Shown here in pieces: positions 18,790-28,064 of a DNA stretch of 64,000 bases (position 1 is the first letter of the stretch; each line of letters opens with the position of its first letter). The stretch is from Aquicella siphonis (lineage in GTDB: Bacteria; Pseudomonadota; Gammaproteobacteria; DSM-16500). A model generated the notes under the pieces. It ran no database searches and was not told the DNA's origin. It saw only the letters and a list, made by a program, of their open reading frames with translations. The DNA lies in assembly GCF_902459485.1 (NCBI RefSeq), contig NZ_LR699119.1, positions 248,001-312,000 on the forward strand, read 5' to 3'. A program made the translations under genes and the position numbers.

Positions 18790-20037
18790 TTACTCCGCAT
18801 TCAAGGCCTCGACCGGGTCTATACGGGCAGCGTTCCAGGCGGGGTAAAGTGTCGCGGCGAGGCTTAAAGCAAGCGCGACCAGGCTGATGAGCCAGACATC
18901 CGGCCAGTGCAGTTCCGACGGCAGATAGTTAACGAAGTATACTTGTGATGACACCAGCTGCATATGCAATGCTTGCTGGACCCAGGTGGAGATGGCTGAA
19001 ACATTTGACGCGAGTGTGATGCCGCCTATGATACCCAGTAATGTCCCGCCCAGCGCGATGCAGATTCCCTGGATGACAAAAATCGTCAGAATCATGAGAG
19101 GAGTCGCTCCCAGTGTACGCAGAATGGCAATATCGGCCTGTTTGTTTTTCACGATCATGATCATGGTGCAAATGAGATTGAAAGCTGCGACGGCGATAAT
19201 CAAAACAAAAATGAAGAACATCATCGTCTTGGTTACGCGGATATTTTCAAAGAATCCTCCCAGTTGTTCAGTCCAATCCCACGCCCGGACATCGGGTGTC
19301 AGGCGGCTTTGCAGCAAGCTTGCAATACGGGGAGCCTGGTACAAGTCTTCGATATTCACGTGTAACCCGGTCACCGCGTTTCCCAGGGAGAAAAATGACT
19401 GCGCATCGTTCAAATGAATAAAAGCCATCTTGGAATCAAAAGCCAGCCCGCCTCCGCCCGCCTGGAAAATTCCTGTCACGATAAACTTCTTAAAATGCGG
19501 CGTGATGACCGTTGTCGAAGAAGTGTCTTTTAATGTCGCGACAATGATTTCATCCCCAGTCGTGACACCCAGTTTGCCCGCCAGATCGACTCCCAGCACA
19601 ATTCCATAGTGACCTGCTTTTAAATCGGATAGCCGGCCTTTGATCATTTTATCAGGTAACGCCGAGACGCCGATTTCCTTCGCCGGCAGAACGCCTGCCA
19701 GCATGACCGGCAAAGTCATGTTGGAAAAGGTCAGCATGGCTTGTCCGCTCGCGAACGGCGCGGCCGCCAGGCGGTCTTTTCGCAGTTGATTTTCCATGTC
19801 CTTCCAGCCGTTCAATCGTCCGGTATAACTGCTGATGGTAATAGGTGAAATCATGCCAAAAACCTGTTTTTTGATTTCACGGTCAAATCCGTTGATCACT
19901 GACAATACTGTGATCAGGACGGTCACGCCCAGGGCGATGCCCGCAACCGAAACAAATGAAATCAGGGAAATGAACTGATGGCGGCTTTTTGCGCGTGTAT
20001 AACGGAAACCGATGAAGAGTGCCGCAGGCTTGAACAT
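18790..20037 (-). CDS. lolC: Lipoprotein-releasing ABC transporter permease (LolC/LolE family)
   Basis: About 415 residues from the ATG at 20037. The N-terminus ALFIGFRYTRAKSRHQFISLISFVSVAGIALGVTV is diagnostic for LolC/LolE, with a large periplasmic domain and three further membrane helices at the C-terminus (AFNLICTMIMIVKNKQADIAILRTLG coupling region). It extracts mature lipoproteins from the inner membrane for LolA. The ATPase lolD would lie downstream in an operon, but here the next gene is convergent, so lolD is elsewhere. LolC versus LolE cannot be settled without alignment. Confidence 0.88.
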   Translation of the reverse strand: MFKPAALFIGFRYTRAKSRHQFISLISFVSVAGIALGVTVLITVLSVINGFDREIKKQVFGMISPITISSYTGRLNGWKDMENQLRKDRLAAAPFASGQAMLTFSNMTLPVMLAGVLPAKEIGVSALPDKMIKGRLSDLKAGHYGIVLGVDLAGKLGVTTGDEIIVATLKDTSSTTVITPHFKKFIVTGIFQAGGGGLAFDSKMAFIHLNDAQSFFSLGNAVTGLHVNIEDLYQAPRIASLLQSRLTPDVRAWDWTEQLGGFFENIRVTKTMMFFIFVLIIAVAAFNLICTMIMIVKNKQADIAILRTLGATPLMILTIFVIQGICIALGGTLLGIIGGITLASNVSAISTWVQQALHMQLVSSQVYFVNYLPSELHWPDVWLISLVALALSLAATLYPAWNAARIDPVEALNAE

Positions 20038-20105
20038 AATAAGTAATACCTCTCTGACTGGCATGGATTTTACCTCATTCCCGGGCGTAATACACGAGTA
20101 GAGTG

Positions 20106-20127
20106 GAAGAGGCGCTAGCGCCTCTTC
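20106..20127. repeat. Perfect 22-bp palindrome
   Basis: The 22 bases form two uninterrupted 11-bp half-sites (GAAGAGGCGCT and its complement) with no T-run. It lies between the lolC-type gene and the small membrane-protein gene on the same strand. It could be an attenuating hairpin, a REP-like unit or a regulator site. Confidence 0.6.
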
Positions 20128-20153
20128 GACCGAGTTGGCCAGGCAGAAGCATT

Positions 20154-20489
20154 TTAGCGTGAAACGGACATTCGCTTGAGCTTTTCCAGGGAGGCGGCGT
20201 CCCTGGAAAACGAGAGTGGCGATCGCGCATGATCATGACGTTGCAGCCAGTCCATTTGTATGGGCTTTTTATGGATCAGCTGCCATAACCGGCTGATGTT
20301 GAGAGGCAAGAGGAACGCATGCAATATCAATATGGGGTATAACTGGGGGGACGTGTAATAAGCGTAAATAATAAAACAGATATTGCTGGCGATAGCGAAG
20401 CAACGCAGGGGGATCATGGAGTGCATATAGAAGGTGGCTGCAACCAGGCTTGCCGCGAGATAGCCGATAAGAGAGACTCCGCTGATCAT
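20154..20489 (-). CDS. Small inner-membrane protein, unknown
   Basis: About 111 residues from the ATG at 20489, preceded by AAGGA. Three hydrophobic helices (VSLIGYLAASLVAATFYM, CFAIASNICFIIYAYY, YPILILHAFLLPLNI) are followed by a basic cytosolic tail. The layout resembles small CBU-type or YgjV-like membrane proteins of Coxiellaceae, but I cannot name it. It lies upstream of the lolC-type gene on the same strand, with a palindrome between them. Confidence 0.6.
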   Translation of the reverse strand: MISGVSLIGYLAASLVAATFYMHSMIPLRCFAIASNICFIIYAYYTSPQLYPILILHAFLLPLNISRLWQLIHKKPIQMDWLQRHDHARSPLSFSRDAASLEKLKRMSVSR

Positions 20490-20516
20490 GGGCGTGTTCC
20501 TTTTGTGATCTGACAA

Positions 20517-20878
20517 TAACCAGCTATTTTCCAGTCTACTACGGCTGATTTCCTGATGAATGACAAGGAAATGACAATCTTGTCATCCGGTTGTCATTTC
20601 TCGTTTTGCTGAGGGATTTGAATCTGATAAGCGCGTGAATTTTTGATATATTTTATTTTGGGTTCCGGCTTGGGCTCATTCCGGCGCATGGCGAATGACA
20701 ATCATATCAGCCAGCGCGCAGGGCTTTTGGATTACACGCTTTATGGTTGCGGATCAGTCTTCCGGGGGAGGCATGGTATGGATTATGCCGTTGTCTTGAC
20801 AATGAGGAGGTGAATATCCGGAATGAAAGCCGGGAGAATAACCGTTATCAAATTTTATAAAAAGGAAACGATAAAATC
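20517..20878. other. 362-bp intergenic region with a TGACAA inverted repeat
   Basis: Divergent spacer between a minus-strand membrane gene and a plus-strand SDR gene. It contains GAAATGACAA (20568-20577) facing TTGTCATTTC (20591-20600), with two more TGACAA/TTGTCA copies inside and just before. The cluster could be an operator. No gene is seen. Confidence 0.5.
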
Positions 20879-21580
20879 ATGAACAAAAAAGTATGTGTAA
20901 TAGCCGGGGTGGGGCCGGGAAATGGAGCGGCGATGGCCGAACGTTTTGCAAAAGCGGGATATAGCGTGGCATTACTGGCCCGTACGCCCCTGTTCGCTGA
21001 AGAGCTTGCGGCACGCATAGGAGAGGCGCATGCGTATAAGTGTGATGTCACCGACGGTGACTCAGTAAAAAACGTGTTTCAGGAGATTCGGCGTGAACAG
21101 GGTGAGATTGATGTGGTGATTTATAACGCGGGCTCAGGCGCCTGGGGAAACGTGGAAGAAATCAATTCGACAGTGCTGGAATCAAGCTGGCGGGTAAATA
21201 CACTGGGGCTGTTATTGGTGAGCCAGGAAGTGATTCCCTCAATGAAGCAGGGACGGCATGGCAGTATTATCGTCATAGGCGCGACCGCGTCCAGACGCGG
21301 GGGTGTTCGCACAGCGGCGTTTGCGCCCGCCAAGGCGGCTCAGCGTAGTCTGGCGGAATCCATGGCGAAATATTTATGGCCGCATGGCATTCATGTGGCA
21401 GTGATCATTATTGATGGCGTCGTGGACTTGCCGGAAACACGTGCACGCCTGCCGGAAAAGTCGGACGATTTCTTTGTGAAACCCTCGGCAGTCGCTGAGA
21501 CGGCATACTGGCTGACACAGCAACCTTCATCAGCCTGGTCGTTTGAAGTGGAAGCGCGTCCCTTTGGTGAAAACTGGTGA
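20879..21580 (+). CDS. Short-chain dehydrogenase/reductase with Tyr to Phe change
   Basis: 233 residues. Rossmann start VCVIAGVGPGNGAAMAERFA, and VIYNAGSGAWGN as the SDR NAG block. In the active site the usual YxxxK reads F148-A-P-A-K152, so the catalytic Tyr is replaced by Phe. A subgroup of SDR proteins with AFA..K and HVAVIIIDGVVD shares this feature. The reaction is therefore uncertain. AAAGGAAA precedes the ATG. Confidence 0.82.
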   Translation: MNKKVCVIAGVGPGNGAAMAERFAKAGYSVALLARTPLFAEELAARIGEAHAYKCDVTDGDSVKNVFQEIRREQGEIDVVIYNAGSGAWGNVEEINSTVLESSWRVNTLGLLLVSQEVIPSMKQGRHGSIIVIGATASRRGGVRTAAFAPAKAAQRSLAESMAKYLWPHGIHVAVIIIDGVVDLPETRARLPEKSDDFFVKPSAVAETAYWLTQQPSSAWSFEVEARPFGENW

Positions 21581-21778
21581 TGACATGGTATCAATGAGAT
21601 GCCGGCCGGCATGTTCCCTGGTTTGATGTATAATTAATAATGAAAAATATGTTTATTTGAGATAATTGCAAATGTCTCTGTCACTCACTTTTTTGTTCGT
21701 GGCAGCGTGGAAATAAGGAGAATGCGGTAATTATCATCAAAATCAAATTAATAACAGATATTTTGAGGAGTGGTGCGA

Positions 21779-24292
21779 ATGAGCGATCCGCGATCAGGTT
21801 CCGCCGGAGACAACGCTTACGCGGCTCAAAAGCCAGGATCACCGCCGGTTACGCAATCCAAAGCAGAAGAACAAGATCTTTCTGCATTTATTAACAGTAT
21901 TGTTCAAAAAGACGGTATCAATGCCGCGAACTTTGAATCATACCTCAAATCAAACAAGGAAACCGGCAGGAAAGTCCGTCATTCATTTGCTATTTTCGAG
22001 AATATGGATGGCATCGATGCGACGGTTTACAGTTCTTTGGGAGAAAAAGAAAGTGAGGTAATGAGTCTGCCGCAAACAGTTAATTATACAAGAGTGGGGA
22101 GTGTTGCCGAGGTTGGATTATTAAAAGCAAACTCACCCGCGGCGGCGGTCAAACCATCGGATGAAAAGCAAAAAACTGCAAATAAAAAATTGTTAAAACT
22201 GATTCATGAGATTGTAGCGCATCCTGATAATGTCGTAATTAAAAGAAAAGGCGATGTCATGATTGCTGTCGTTGATAAAGGGCTGCAAACCAAGGCGTAT
22301 AATCTCAATGAAATTCTCAACCGCGTGGACTGGAATCAAATCGCTGTGCCTGACAACGATCTGGAAAGAGCGGTGAAGTATATACTGAACCGGACAAAAT
22401 TATTCGCTCCATCGACCGTGCTGGCGCTTACGCCCGATCATTTCGATCCCAAAACTGAAAGCAGTTGGTCGGATTATTTTCGGTCATGTATAGAAAATCA
22501 TAGTCAGTCTCATGGCGTCAAGGATTTGAAAATTTATCATGCTCATCTTGCGCACCAACTGGCGATTAATGTGCAGTCAACAGGATTGTTTATAGCAACA
22601 AATTCGTTGCTGCGTGGACGGATAAGTCAAACCATCGACAATAGAGACAGCATAGAAGGATATAAGAAATATAATGAAAATGAAGTCCTGCATACGCTGC
22701 TTGTTGCCGTGTTGACGATAGATGCTATTGTCCGTTTCAAGGAAAGATATGATTATACGGCCAGGGTTGAATTCAATGCGACGAAGCAGGGAGAGTTTAC
22801 TGAAAGAGGAATATTGAGTCTGGCAAACGGACCTAGCGATTATATGCAAAAGGAGTTTATGCGTGAAATTGAAAAATCCAAAACTTCCGGTGCGCAAACG
22901 TCTTCAAAAGCTGAATTAAACAAGGCCATGGCATTGCTGTTTCAGCTTTCAAAGGATCCGTCTTTCAGCATTGACCATAAAGCTTATCTGGAATTGAAAC
23001 AACGGCTATCGGATACACCCGGGCTTCAATTAACGCCGTCTGAAAAGGATTTGATGGCCAGGATGGAGAAAAATGTAAAACAGCTTGATATGTGCATTGA
23101 GAAAATGAACGGCGATGACCTGAAAATATTAAATAACGAAAAAATACACGATCCGCGCTTTCCTTCTGATCCGAGTGCCCAGATTTCAGCTGGATTATTG
23201 ATCCGGCATTTGAAGTCACTCGAAAGTTTAAGCGTTGACATGCCCTCTTATTGGGAAAATGTGCCATCAAGGCCTTCTTCGACGGCGGAAGAGCCGCGGC
23301 GGCCCTTTCCTGCCGTGAAGATGGGTGCCCGTAAACAAAAACGAATTGCGGCAATGAACGAAGTGTCTTCGGCTCTTGGTGTTATCAAGATGATCCAGGA
23401 GGAAATAAACCCTTTGATAAACGGTTTGTCATCCGGTTCGGACTCAATTGCCGGGCATATCCGCGCGATGGCTGCCAATGACAATACGCAGTTCGCCTTG
23501 CAGGATTTCAATCATCGCATGATGGAGATTATTGGCAGTTTAAGACAGTCCAGTCAAAAAATTGAATCCGGGCTTGTCAATGGCGGAGACATCAAGCAAA
23601 TGCGCGCGCTTTGTCTTGAATGCATGAAATCCAAAATCTATCTGTATGACGAGCATGCGGATTTAATGATTTTAATCACGGAAATAAAAAAGCAGGCTCA
23701 GGAAAATCCAAACTCAATCGCATATTTGAAACTGTTAGAGGAAAGTCTCGCTAATATTAAAAAATTATCCGAGATGTTTGGCTCGACTTATCAAATGGTT
23801 AATAAAGCCCTGTTGGTAATGGCGACACAAAATGAAAATGTCACCCGCACGGAGATACAAAAAACCGCCGGTCAGACGCGCGGGGCGGCGCCTGCCGCAA
23901 TACATGATTTATCGACCGCGAGCGGTTCCTATACGGCTGGCGGGCATAATCCCATGGACGTATTGAAACATCTTTCAGCAAGTATTGAGTCGCATATCGC
24001 GGGCTTCACAAGATTGAGCGCGGAATTGAAAACTAATGGTAATGTGTATGATCGAGCGGTTAACAAATTAAAACAAGCCTTGCTTGAGATAGAAGAATTG
24101 AAGAAAAATCCTCATCTGCCGTCGGAGCATCAAAAGTCGCCGCAAGATGTTAACAGGATATTGGGTGAGATACGTAAAGCCTGCGCTGATGTATTGCAAG
24201 AGGTGGAAGTTTTTCAACGCCAGGCGCACAAACAGGATCAGCAGGTAAAAACAGAAGAACCCCGGGAAACCCTGCCGCATAAAAACAAATGA
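21779..24292 (+). CDS. Large helical protein of unknown function, effector candidate
   Basis: About 837 residues from the ATG at 21779, which sits eight bases after GAGGAG. No signal peptide or membrane segment. Long stretches are Lys/Glu/Gln/Ser-rich with heptad-like spacing (about residues 420-470, 540-700 and 760-820), suggesting coiled coils. The N-terminal third contains FNLNEILNRVDW-like and AHLAHQLAINVQ segments without a recognised domain. The C-terminus is hydrophilic (TEEPRETLPHKNK). Length, coiled coils and neighbourhood suit a secreted effector, but there is no direct functional evidence. Confidence 0.55.
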   Translation: MSDPRSGSAGDNAYAAQKPGSPPVTQSKAEEQDLSAFINSIVQKDGINAANFESYLKSNKETGRKVRHSFAIFENMDGIDATVYSSLGEKESEVMSLPQTVNYTRVGSVAEVGLLKANSPAAAVKPSDEKQKTANKKLLKLIHEIVAHPDNVVIKRKGDVMIAVVDKGLQTKAYNLNEILNRVDWNQIAVPDNDLERAVKYILNRTKLFAPSTVLALTPDHFDPKTESSWSDYFRSCIENHSQSHGVKDLKIYHAHLAHQLAINVQSTGLFIATNSLLRGRISQTIDNRDSIEGYKKYNENEVLHTLLVAVLTIDAIVRFKERYDYTARVEFNATKQGEFTERGILSLANGPSDYMQKEFMREIEKSKTSGAQTSSKAELNKAMALLFQLSKDPSFSIDHKAYLELKQRLSDTPGLQLTPSEKDLMARMEKNVKQLDMCIEKMNGDDLKILNNEKIHDPRFPSDPSAQISAGLLIRHLKSLESLSVDMPSYWENVPSRPSSTAEEPRRPFPAVKMGARKQKRIAAMNEVSSALGVIKMIQEEINPLINGLSSGSDSIAGHIRAMAANDNTQFALQDFNHRMMEIIGSLRQSSQKIESGLVNGGDIKQMRALCLECMKSKIYLYDEHADLMILITEIKKQAQENPNSIAYLKLLEESLANIKKLSEMFGSTYQMVNKALLVMATQNENVTRTEIQKTAGQTRGAAPAAIHDLSTASGSYTAGGHNPMDVLKHLSASIESHIAGFTRLSAELKTNGNVYDRAVNKLKQALLEIEELKKNPHLPSEHQKSPQDVNRILGEIRKACADVLQEVEVFQRQAHKQDQQVKTEEPRETLPHKNK

Positions 24293-24384
24293 ACTTGTTG
24301 GCCTGATATGGATACGCGACGAAGGTCTATGTTTGCGTAAAGTGACCGGCCGGCGCGAAGCGGTGAGGCATGATTCTTGGGGTG

Positions 24385-25800
24385 TTATCGGGTCTGGATT
24401 TCACCTACCTTGACGTCAAATGGAAGGCGGTATAACCCGCGTTCCAGGCCGTAATTAAGACGATTGATGATGGAAGTGGAATAGTCCAGTGACAAGTAAT
24501 CGTCCTTGGAACGGTAATAGGCTCCGACAAAAGCAAACCCGTCGACATTGCGGTACATGCGTCCAACGGCTTCATCGATGGATTTGCCCGCGCCCGTAAT
24601 GACCGCGAGATTCCAGTCAGATCCCACAGTGACCAGTTTGCCGCGCTGGTTTTTTCGCACATCCCACAGCCATAGATCTTTTTCAATTTCCTGACGGTAA
24701 TCTACGGAGATATTGGCCGCGACATGTTCCGTATCTTCGTCACGGCTTAAGTTGAAAAGTCTCACGGATGTTCCAACGGTACCCAGGGAAAAGGGAGATT
24801 CCTTGCGCACGATTTTTTCGAAAAACTGCGTTACCGGTCCGGTTTGAGCAAGTTCAGTGAAAAACGAATTGTACCCCGGACGGTTTGAGCAGAATTCTCC
24901 AAAATACATTTTCCCGTCGCGCTTGTTGATCAGGATGGAGGCGTCCCAAATAAACAATCCCTTATGCTGGCGCGCCATTTCATCCACAACAGGAGGAAAG
25001 CATATTTTGTTTATCCTGTCTTCCATGTCGGTGGGAAAAACCAGGTCTTCCGCGCAGCCAGTCTGTATGGATATATTGCCGCTGCCAAAGGATTTGTTTT
25101 CAAAGTTCATGGTGGTGGCGAGCGGGACGCCATCGTAATACATTTTTTCGGGAGTGAGCTCAATGATGGAGGGAATGAAAAGTTCAAGGATGAAACCCAG
25201 GCGTTCATATTCCTGGGGAAAATTGTTGAGCATTTCGATAAGCTGGCCTTTCGCGAGATCGACATCATTCATGGTGGGTACATAAGTCTTGGCATGGTCG
25301 TGTTTGCCCTTCAGAACCCAGATATCTCTGGTCTCCTTCAAAAAACTGATGGCATCGGAAGCTTTGGCGAACTCTCTTACTTCAGGAGTATATAGTTTCT
25401 GATAATGCTTTTTTACGAATGCCTTGGCTCTGTCGCGGTCAACTTCAAACAGATAATCTTCCCTGGTTGGGAAATTGCCTTCAAATCCCAGATCACGAAC
25501 CTGATCTGCCCAGCGGTATAAATTATTTTCCTCAAAGAATACGAAATAATCGCTGGCGCTTTTCGCCAAACGCAGATTTTCAACGACCCGCTCGGCGGGT
25601 TGTATCTTTACCATGTTCCTGAAAAGCCGCAGCCGTCTTTCGCGATTGAGAGAAGTTTCGGCGGCTTTCTTGGCTTCTTCTTCCATCACATAACTTTTAA
25701 TATCACCAATCTGCCCTACAACCACATCGTTGCCTTCCTGCTGTAATTTATAGGCTACCGGGAGGCTGAGTCCGCTAAAGGTGATGAATACATATTTCAT
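24385..25800 (-). CDS. PurD-like ATP-grasp protein
   Basis: 471 residues. The N-terminus (MKYVFITFSGLSLPVAYKLQQEGNDVVVGQ) is a nucleotide-binding-like sheet. The centre shows VLKGKHDHAKTYVP and FILELFIPSIIELTPE, and the ATP-grasp metal site is probably IWDASILINKRDGKMYFGEFCSNRPGY. The order is that of phosphoribosylamine-glycine ligase relatives, but GARS landmarks are too diverged to claim purine synthesis. An ATP-dependent ligase of unknown substrate. Single gene. Confidence 0.6.
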   Translation of the reverse strand: MKYVFITFSGLSLPVAYKLQQEGNDVVVGQIGDIKSYVMEEEAKKAAETSLNRERRLRLFRNMVKIQPAERVVENLRLAKSASDYFVFFEENNLYRWADQVRDLGFEGNFPTREDYLFEVDRDRAKAFVKKHYQKLYTPEVREFAKASDAISFLKETRDIWVLKGKHDHAKTYVPTMNDVDLAKGQLIEMLNNFPQEYERLGFILELFIPSIIELTPEKMYYDGVPLATTMNFENKSFGSGNISIQTGCAEDLVFPTDMEDRINKICFPPVVDEMARQHKGLFIWDASILINKRDGKMYFGEFCSNRPGYNSFFTELAQTGPVTQFFEKIVRKESPFSLGTVGTSVRLFNLSRDEDTEHVAANISVDYRQEIEKDLWLWDVRKNQRGKLVTVGSDWNLAVITGAGKSIDEAVGRMYRNVDGFAFVGAYYRSKDDYLSLDYSTSIINRLNYGLERGLYRLPFDVKVGEIQTR

Positions 25801-26051
25801 GATGGTCTTTCCCTCTTATTCCATAATAGAAACTAGGGAATCCGGGGTCAAGTCAAAGCGGAATCATGATTATTTCGGCGTTGTGCGTCAAAGCCGCATT
25901 TCATCGTGGAAGCCAGATTCCATTTCTGCGTCCATCCAGCGCGCATGAATATGCGGCAGCGGCGGCCTTGAATAATTCCTCTCAAAATCATTAGCTTATG
26001 CTGTTTGCTATAATTTACATATAACTTAACAAAACGAGCGAGTACTTAATT

Positions 26052-26537
26052 ATGTTTACGCATGCCAAATCTCAAACAGACAAACCCTCAATTTTAATTA
26101 TCGACGATAATCAAACAAATCGTAAAGTTGCTTCAATGGTTATGTCCAAAGTATTGGGTGTTCCGCTCGATGCCATTCAGTTTGCAACTGAAATTGACAG
26201 TGCCGTCAAGGCAGTGGAGGGAAAAATCGCATCGACGAAACGTAGCTTTGATTTTATTGTGATGGATTATGAAATGCCTGCTGCGAATGGAGATGCGGTT
26301 ACGCTAAAAGTGCGTGACATTGAAGATAAATATGGCGTTAACCCAAGTTTTATTTTTTCATGGTCAACGGTGCGGGACTGGCCTGGCGGAGAAATGGGCA
26401 AGCCATATGAAAAGGCAAATGCGATACTTGAAAAGCCCATCAAGCAGGATAATCTTAGGCATGTTTTGATTGAAAATGGATTTGAAAATCTGCTCCCACA
26501 ACAGCCGTCAACTATCCCCACACCCAAAGCGGGCTAG
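26052..26537 (+). CDS. Stand-alone response-regulator receiver protein
   Basis: 161 residues, only a CheY-like receiver domain: acidic pair D18-D19 (LIIDDNQ), phospho-acceptor D72 (IVMDYEMP), Thr106 (FSWST) and Lys128 (LEKPI) are all present. No output domain, so it probably works through protein contact or phosphorelay. No histidine kinase adjoins it. Promoter TATAAT at about 26009 and an AAACGAG leader precede the gene. Confidence 0.88.
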   Translation: MFTHAKSQTDKPSILIIDDNQTNRKVASMVMSKVLGVPLDAIQFATEIDSAVKAVEGKIASTKRSFDFIVMDYEMPAANGDAVTLKVRDIEDKYGVNPSFIFSWSTVRDWPGGEMGKPYEKANAILEKPIKQDNLRHVLIENGFENLLPQQPSTIPTPKAG

Positions 26538-26567
26538 TTTTTCTTCGCAAGCAACGGATTTTTCCGG

Positions 26568-27917
26568 CTATACGTTTTTTGAGGGGTTGTTTTTATCTTT
26601 CTCGGCTTCGATAAGCGTGGTTTGCGGTGCAGCCGGTTTGTGTGGATGAGCAAGCAGACCGACTTTTTCAAGAGAGGCTGAAACAGAATGTTGGAGAGAA
26701 TGGCTGCTTCGCGCAGCGGCCGCTTCCATAGTTAGTATGCTTTTATAATCATGATTGCTGGTCAGCACAATGTAAGTTTCCTGGTTGATCTTTCCCTTGC
26801 CCAGATTCCCATCCAGGTTGACATAACGCCATTTCAATCCGGCGCTCGCAGGAAAAGCTTCAGTGCTGACATGGCCGTGAATATTGGTAACAAAGGATGG
26901 CGGGACGGTGCCGGTATGAGAAGTCATGCTGGCCGCGGTCTTTTTCAAATCACTGTACCTGTCATTCAGCAAGACTTCAATTTGGGGTATGACAGAAATT
27001 TGCTGTAAAAAGCCCGGTTGGGTAACATCGATCCCGGCTCCCATGACAGCATTGATTTTTCTGATAGTCTGATCAATTTCCATGATACTGCCGCCTGAAT
27101 ATTCGACCTCGCAAAGTCTGGCCAGTTCCTTGACGCGGTCAGGCTGGGATGAGTCGAGAGGGCCTTGGCACAAGATTTGAAATATATTGTTGATCCTGTC
27201 CAGCATCGCCGCCATGTCTTGCGCGGAAGCTTCAGTGTAGGTCACGCCAAACAGGGCGGCAAGGTTTTTCACCCGGGATTCGTCCACGGGAGCATGGCTG
27301 AGAATTTTCAATTGATCGTTTTCAACGATGTAACTCAGCAATTTCAATCGCGGAAGATAATGCTGATCCACCAGGCCGGTCACTTCCTGTAGTGAAATGA
27401 GCTCGCGATCCAGCAGGTCTTGCATGTTATGCAGGGACAATCCAAAAGAGTGATGTGCGCCTCTATATAAGGTCATGTTCTCATTATCCAGGCCAATGTC
27501 ATATTGTTTTAGAAATTGCGCGCCATGGTTGGAATGAAGTACTTCAAAATCCGCTTTTTCCTTGTTCAGTTTTTCATAAATGAACAAGGTAAACAGGTCA
27601 TTTTGTCCCCGGTCCGCCAGGTCATCTCCAATCATGTGTATCTTAGGCAAGGGCTGACTGATTTTGGCGTTTGAAACGACATGATGAAATTCACTAATGG
27701 CGGCTTTTGACAAACGTTCTATAGGCGTCTGGTATATAGAAACCAGCTTTTGGTAATCAGCCGGCTGCAAATCGAGTATTCCCTCCCGGATCAGAAAATA
27801 GAGGAATTTGATCGCGTTTCCGTCCAGGTCGCCGAATACCACATCTGCTTTTTCATTTAATCGGGCGATTTTGGTAGGGTATTGATAAATATCAACGTAT
27901 TCCGATTGAAGTTTCAA
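26568..27917 (-). CDS. Calcineurin-like (Wip-type) phosphoesterase, effector candidate
   Basis: About 449 residues. I place the start at the TTG at 27917, eight bases after GAGG and just downstream of a TATACT minus 10; the longer frame to 28004 includes that promoter. Metallophosphatase blocks are VVFGDLDGNAIKFL, MIGDDLADRGQND, LHSNHGAQF, ILSHAPVDE and NIHGHVS, i.e. GDxxG, GDxxDRG, a variant NH(D), H and GH. The GDLDGN form and layout recall the Wip phosphatases injected by Legionella. A phosphatase acting in the host is inferred. Confidence 0.68.
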   Translation of the reverse strand: MKLQSEYVDIYQYPTKIARLNEKADVVFGDLDGNAIKFLYFLIREGILDLQPADYQKLVSIYQTPIERLSKAAISEFHHVVSNAKISQPLPKIHMIGDDLADRGQNDLFTLFIYEKLNKEKADFEVLHSNHGAQFLKQYDIGLDNENMTLYRGAHHSFGLSLHNMQDLLDRELISLQEVTGLVDQHYLPRLKLLSYIVENDQLKILSHAPVDESRVKNLAALFGVTYTEASAQDMAAMLDRINNIFQILCQGPLDSSQPDRVKELARLCEVEYSGGSIMEIDQTIRKINAVMGAGIDVTQPGFLQQISVIPQIEVLLNDRYSDLKKTAASMTSHTGTVPPSFVTNIHGHVSTEAFPASAGLKWRYVNLDGNLGKGKINQETYIVLTSNHDYKSILTMEAAAARSSHSLQHSVSASLEKVGLLAHPHKPAAPQTTLIEAEKDKNNPSKNV

Positions 27918-28064
27918 TTTTATGTCCTCGTTCTTATTCGAAGTATAGTGCAAGGAATAAGAAGAGGAATGGCTGTCCCGGCATATCAGCGCCAGGTACG
28001 GCAAAAGAAAATATCATTATGAATAGCAATAATTGATGGCGCGGCTACAGGCTATGCATTGCTA

